In this document: positions 61,972 to 64,000 of the stretch, piece by piece
Numbering within the stretch: position 1 is the first letter of the stretch
Layout: every line of letters starts with the position of its first letter
Assembly: GCA_002215675.1 (NCBI GenBank)
Contig: NGFH01000002.1
Span: 657,887-721,886, forward strand
From: Bacteroidetes bacterium 2013_40CM_41_45
GTDB lineage: Bacteria > Bacteroidota > Bacteroidia > AKYH767-A > 2013-40CM-41-45
Length of the DNA: 64,000 bases
Direction of reading: 5' to 3'
Notes under the pieces: generated by a model
The model's input: the letters and a program-made list of their open reading frames with translations, nothing else
What the model was told of the DNA's origin: nothing
Databases searched by the model: none
Program-made: the position numbers and the translations under genes

Positions 61972-62328
61972 TCAATTTCGTGGGGCTTTAAATAATTGAA
62001 CTGCCTCTTCGACGGAAGGAGATATATTAAAGACTGTGTTCAGCTTGGTAATGTTAAACAGCTCATTGATTTTGTTAGGGACACAGCATACAAACGTATC
62101 ACCTCCGGCTTTGCGCGATTTAGTCAGCACGCTCACCAGCACATTTAAGCCTGTGCTGTTTACAAAGCGCGCATCCTCCATTGAAACTACAAACGACTTG
62201 CAGTCCCTGTCAATCAAGTCTTCTATTTCTTCCAGGAGCGGCACAGCCTGGTTTCTGTCCATCAGGTCGCCATGCATGCTGATAACGGCATAATCGCCTT
62301 TGTTATCGGTTGAATATTTGAATTCCAT
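61972..62328 (-). CDS. STAS domain anti-anti-sigma-like protein
   Basis: 118 residues, single STAS fold: YAVISMHGDLMDRNQAVPLL, then SFVVSMEDARFVNSTGLNVL where the phosphorylatable Ser of anti-anti-sigma factors sits (NSTG), and KAGGDTFVCCVPNKINELF. No RsbW-type kinase or PP2C phosphatase gene is adjacent. Starts ten bases after fur, so co-transcribed. Role in stress or growth control is inferred. Confidence 0.88.
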   Translation of the reverse strand: MEFKYSTDNKGDYAVISMHGDLMDRNQAVPLLEEIEDLIDRDCKSFVVSMEDARFVNSTGLNVLVSVLTKSRKAGGDTFVCCVPNKINELFNITKLNTVFNISPSVEEAVQLFKAPRN

Positions 62329-62338
62329 TTCGGTTCGT

Positions 62339-62815
62339 TTAGTGTTTTATGTATTTGCAAGCACCTGTTTCTTTCAGCTCAATGCAGGAGCCAAAAAGAT
62401 TCAGCGCGTGCTGTCGGACGTCAAAGTTAAGCATCCTTCCCACCATAGTCTGAATTTGCTGGATGCGTGGGTCGCAGAATTCAAAAACATGCTCACAGTT
62501 GCTGCATATTAAATGGTCGTGCTGCCGGTATTCATAACTCTTTTCATACACCGCCATGTTCCTTCCAAACTGGTGCCGCGCAACAAGGTTGCATGCAACC
62601 AGGTGTTCTATCGTGTTGTAAATAGTAGCACGGCTCACACGGTACTTTTTATTTTTCATGCGAAGATGCAGCTTCTCTGCATCAAAATGTTCATTAACAG
62701 AATATACTTCATCCAATATGGCAAACCGCTCAGGTGTTTTGCGGCACCCGCTCTTCTCAAGATACTCTGTAAAAATTTTTTTTACCGCTTCCTTCGTTTT
62801 CTGCTGTTCCATCAT
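62339..62815 (-). CDS. fur: Fur family transcriptional repressor
   Basis: Winged-helix regulator of iron, zinc or peroxide genes. The start is at 62815 or 62812, just downstream of the ribosome-free upstream codon at 62833. DNA-binding part with CRKTPERFAILDEVYSVNEH and RATIYNTIEHLVACNLV; metal site HDHLICSNCEHVFEFC has one CxxC. The C-terminal second Cys pair is spaced differently (CIELKETGAC), so a structural zinc site there is uncertain. Which metal it senses cannot be told. First gene of the fur-STAS unit. Confidence 0.9.
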   Translation of the reverse strand: MMEQQKTKEAVKKIFTEYLEKSGCRKTPERFAILDEVYSVNEHFDAEKLHLRMKNKKYRVSRATIYNTIEHLVACNLVARHQFGRNMAVYEKSYEYRQHDHLICSNCEHVFEFCDPRIQQIQTMVGRMLNFDVRQHALNLFGSCIELKETGACKYIKH

Positions 62816-62877
62816 ACTTCTCTCAAATCCCAAAATAACGAATTTTGAATTGAATGTTCAAATGCAATCAACAGCCT

Positions 62878-63699
62878 CTAAAATAGTTTACTAACTGAAA
62901 TATAAAATGAATCATCAAAAGCGCCTTCAAGATTAACTTTCCTGTCAAAAATACCATAAACAGCGGAGCCGCTGCCGCTCATAAGTGCGAAAACAGCGCC
63001 CGTTTCATAAAGTTTTTTCCTGACGGATTCTATTACTGGATACTTTTTAAATACCGGCTCTTCAAAATCATTGGTGAGTAAGTCCTTCCATTTTTCCAGA
63101 AGTTGTTGTATGACGGAAAGCAGCGCCACTGGGGGCTTCTGCGGCTTCACCATTTTATATGCTTCGGCAGTGGATACGCTTACCTGCGGCTTTACAATGC
63201 AGATGAAATAATCTTTCAGCGAAAGTTTGATGTCTTCCATCTCTTCTCCTCTGCCTGTCGCATACACGGGTTTGCCTTCAACAAAAAAGGGACAATCGCT
63301 TCCGATTTGAAGAGCATATTTTTTCAATACATCGTTGCTTAGCTTCAGTTCAAAAAGCTTGTTCAAAAGCTTCAGCATAAACACAGCATCTGCAGAACCG
63401 CCACCCAGTCCGGCTCCTGTAGGAATTATTTTGTGAAGATGCACCTTTACAGATGGCAACTTAAAATCTTTATTCAAAAGCTCATATGCCTTTACACAGA
63501 GATTGTCATTTGCGCTCAATGACTCATTGCCTGTGACGGTAAGATTGATTTTGCCAGAAGAAGATACATCCTCAATTGCTTCCAGCACATCAGATAATGG
63601 TATAGGATAGAAAACGGTCTCGATGTTATGATAACCGTCATCGCGCCTGCCAGTAACGTGCAGTCCTAAATTTATTTTAGCGTGAGGAAAAACAACCAA
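62878..63699 (-). CDS. ispE: 4-diphosphocytidyl-2-C-methyl-D-erythritol kinase
   Basis: GHMP kinase of the non-mevalonate isoprenoid pathway. VVFPHAKINLGLHVTGRRDD carries the first conserved Lys and Asn; the GHMP phosphate loop is PTGAGLGGGSADAVFMLKLL; LMSGSGSAVYGIF is the third motif. Start is TTG at 63699 or slightly downstream. 273 residues. No cmk or ispD/F neighbour. Confidence 0.95.
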   Translation of the reverse strand: MVVFPHAKINLGLHVTGRRDDGYHNIETVFYPIPLSDVLEAIEDVSSSGKINLTVTGNESLSANDNLCVKAYELLNKDFKLPSVKVHLHKIIPTGAGLGGGSADAVFMLKLLNKLFELKLSNDVLKKYALQIGSDCPFFVEGKPVYATGRGEEMEDIKLSLKDYFICIVKPQVSVSTAEAYKMVKPQKPPVALLSVIQQLLEKWKDLLTNDFEEPVFKKYPVIESVRKKLYETGAVFALMSGSGSAVYGIFDRKVNLEGAFDDSFYISVSKLF

Positions 63700-63708
63700 C
63701 GGGAGAGC

Positions 63709-63744
63709 GTTAGACGTTATAATGTTAGACGTTGGACGTTATGT
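63709..63744. repeat. Heptanucleotide array, word GTTAGAC
   Basis: GTTAGAC, GTTATAA, one extra T, GTTAGAC, GTTGGAC, GTTATGT. Between the partial T9SS gene and ispE on the minus strand. Confidence 0.85.
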
Positions 63745-63760
63745 AAAGCTGTAGATGATA

Positions 63761-64000
63761 TTAGTCCACAATAAATTTTCCGGTTAAAGAATGGCTGTCT
63801 TTGGATAATATTTTATAAAAATAAATCCCACTTTTCAAGTTGCCACGTTGGATTTTAGAATTCCCTGACTGATTTCTTAAATGAATGACATTCTTTCCCG
63901 AAATATCATAGACAAGCAAATCGTAATTCGTAAATCGTATATCGTAAATCACTATTGTGGCTTCTTCGCTGAATGGATTCGGATAAATTGAAACAGAAGA
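63761..64000 (-). CDS. 3' end of a T9SS-sorted secreted protein, cut by window edge
   Basis: The frame is open to base 64000; residues before the first possible start read SSVSIYPNPFSEEATIVIYD, so the gene continues beyond the window and the GTG near 63952 is internal. What is visible is a complete type-A sorting domain ending GIYFYKILSKDSHSLTGKFIVD (in two blocks with LLVYDISGKNVIHLRN before it). The strand IYDIRFTNYDLLVYD is encoded by a heptanucleotide array (63920-63950). Nothing is known about the upstream domains. Confidence 0.88.
   Translation of the reverse strand, partial: SSVSIYPNPFSEEATIVIYDIRFTNYDLLVYDISGKNVIHLRNQSGNSKIQRGNLKSGIYFYKILSKDSHSLTGKFIVD
63920..63950. repeat. Heptanucleotide array, word ATCGTAA, inside a T9SS gene
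   Basis: Units ATCGTAA, TTCGTAA, ATCGTAT, ATCGTAA and ATC in exact phase. Read in frame on the minus strand as YDIRFTNYDLL. Confidence 0.9.

Overview
The window is an ordinary chromosomal segment of a member of the Bacteroidota, most likely an uncultured environmental lineage. The evidence is nine secreted proteins ending in a type-A C-terminal sorting domain of the type IX secretion system (T9SS), lineage-typical families (DUF5606, DUF4249-like lipoprotein, DUF1343/NamZ, DUF1015), TAnnTTTG promoter -7 boxes, few recognisable Shine-Dalgarno sequences and moderately AT-rich DNA. I see no rRNA, tRNA, CRISPR array, prophage, transposase gene or plasmid function.

Layout. 1-4.9 kb: a cell-wall block (mreD end, mrdA/PBP2, rodA, a NamZ-like muramidase). 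5-10.7 kb: lipoprotein, lolD, LRR protein, ribF, small His-tailed secreted protein, DUF5606 protein, M3 peptidase. 11-14.6 kb: a large orphan hybrid histidine kinase. 14.6-20.2 kb: murB-yggS, DUF1015, NUDIX, RlpA-like lipoprotein, a 590-base stretch without a recognised gene, a SWIB-domain protein. 20.3-36.5 kb: exported proteins (M1 and M23 peptidases, T9SS cargo, OmpA-like, lipoproteins) mixed with sucD, mnmE, a methyltransferase and a fatty-acid hydroxylase. 36.7-42.1 kb: dnaK, efp, pabB, tilS. 42.3-45.1 kb: T9SS subtilase. 45.2-48.4 kb: the most accessory-looking part, with three unfamiliar genes between copies of one intergenic repeat, including a coiled-coil two-TM protein. 48.5-55 kb: spoT/rel, FAH-family hydrolase, a T9SS cupredoxin, and a small oxidoreductase operon with one frameshifted gene. 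55-64 kb: two FKBP lipoproteins with a DHH phosphoesterase, ndk, DUF721, recF, T9SS cargo, purA, STAS, fur, ispE and the tail of another T9SS protein.

How genes work together. mreD-mrdA-rodA form the elongasome operon; murB supplies wall precursor, while NamZ, RlpA and M23 proteins probably remodel the wall. mnmE and tilS modify tRNA, efp rescues stalled ribosomes, spoT sets (p)ppGpp. The T9SS cargo depends on a secretion machine encoded elsewhere.

Most unusual signal. About fourteen places carry short tandem arrays with a seven-base period, each site with its own word (GTTATAA, GAATTTC, ATTGCGG, TTAAGAA, CATCTCA and so on). They lie mostly in intergenic DNA, often as inverted pairs able to form hairpins, and several are read in frame inside genes (yggS, mnmE, two T9SS proteins). 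Two near-identical hairpin arrays flank efp. Together with larger palindromes (42.1, 34.0, 50.8 kb) and the repeat-bounded 45.9-48.4 kb segment, they suggest an active population of small repeat elements. They resemble in architecture the heptanucleotide STRR repeats of cyanobacteria, but I cannot search for prior descriptions.
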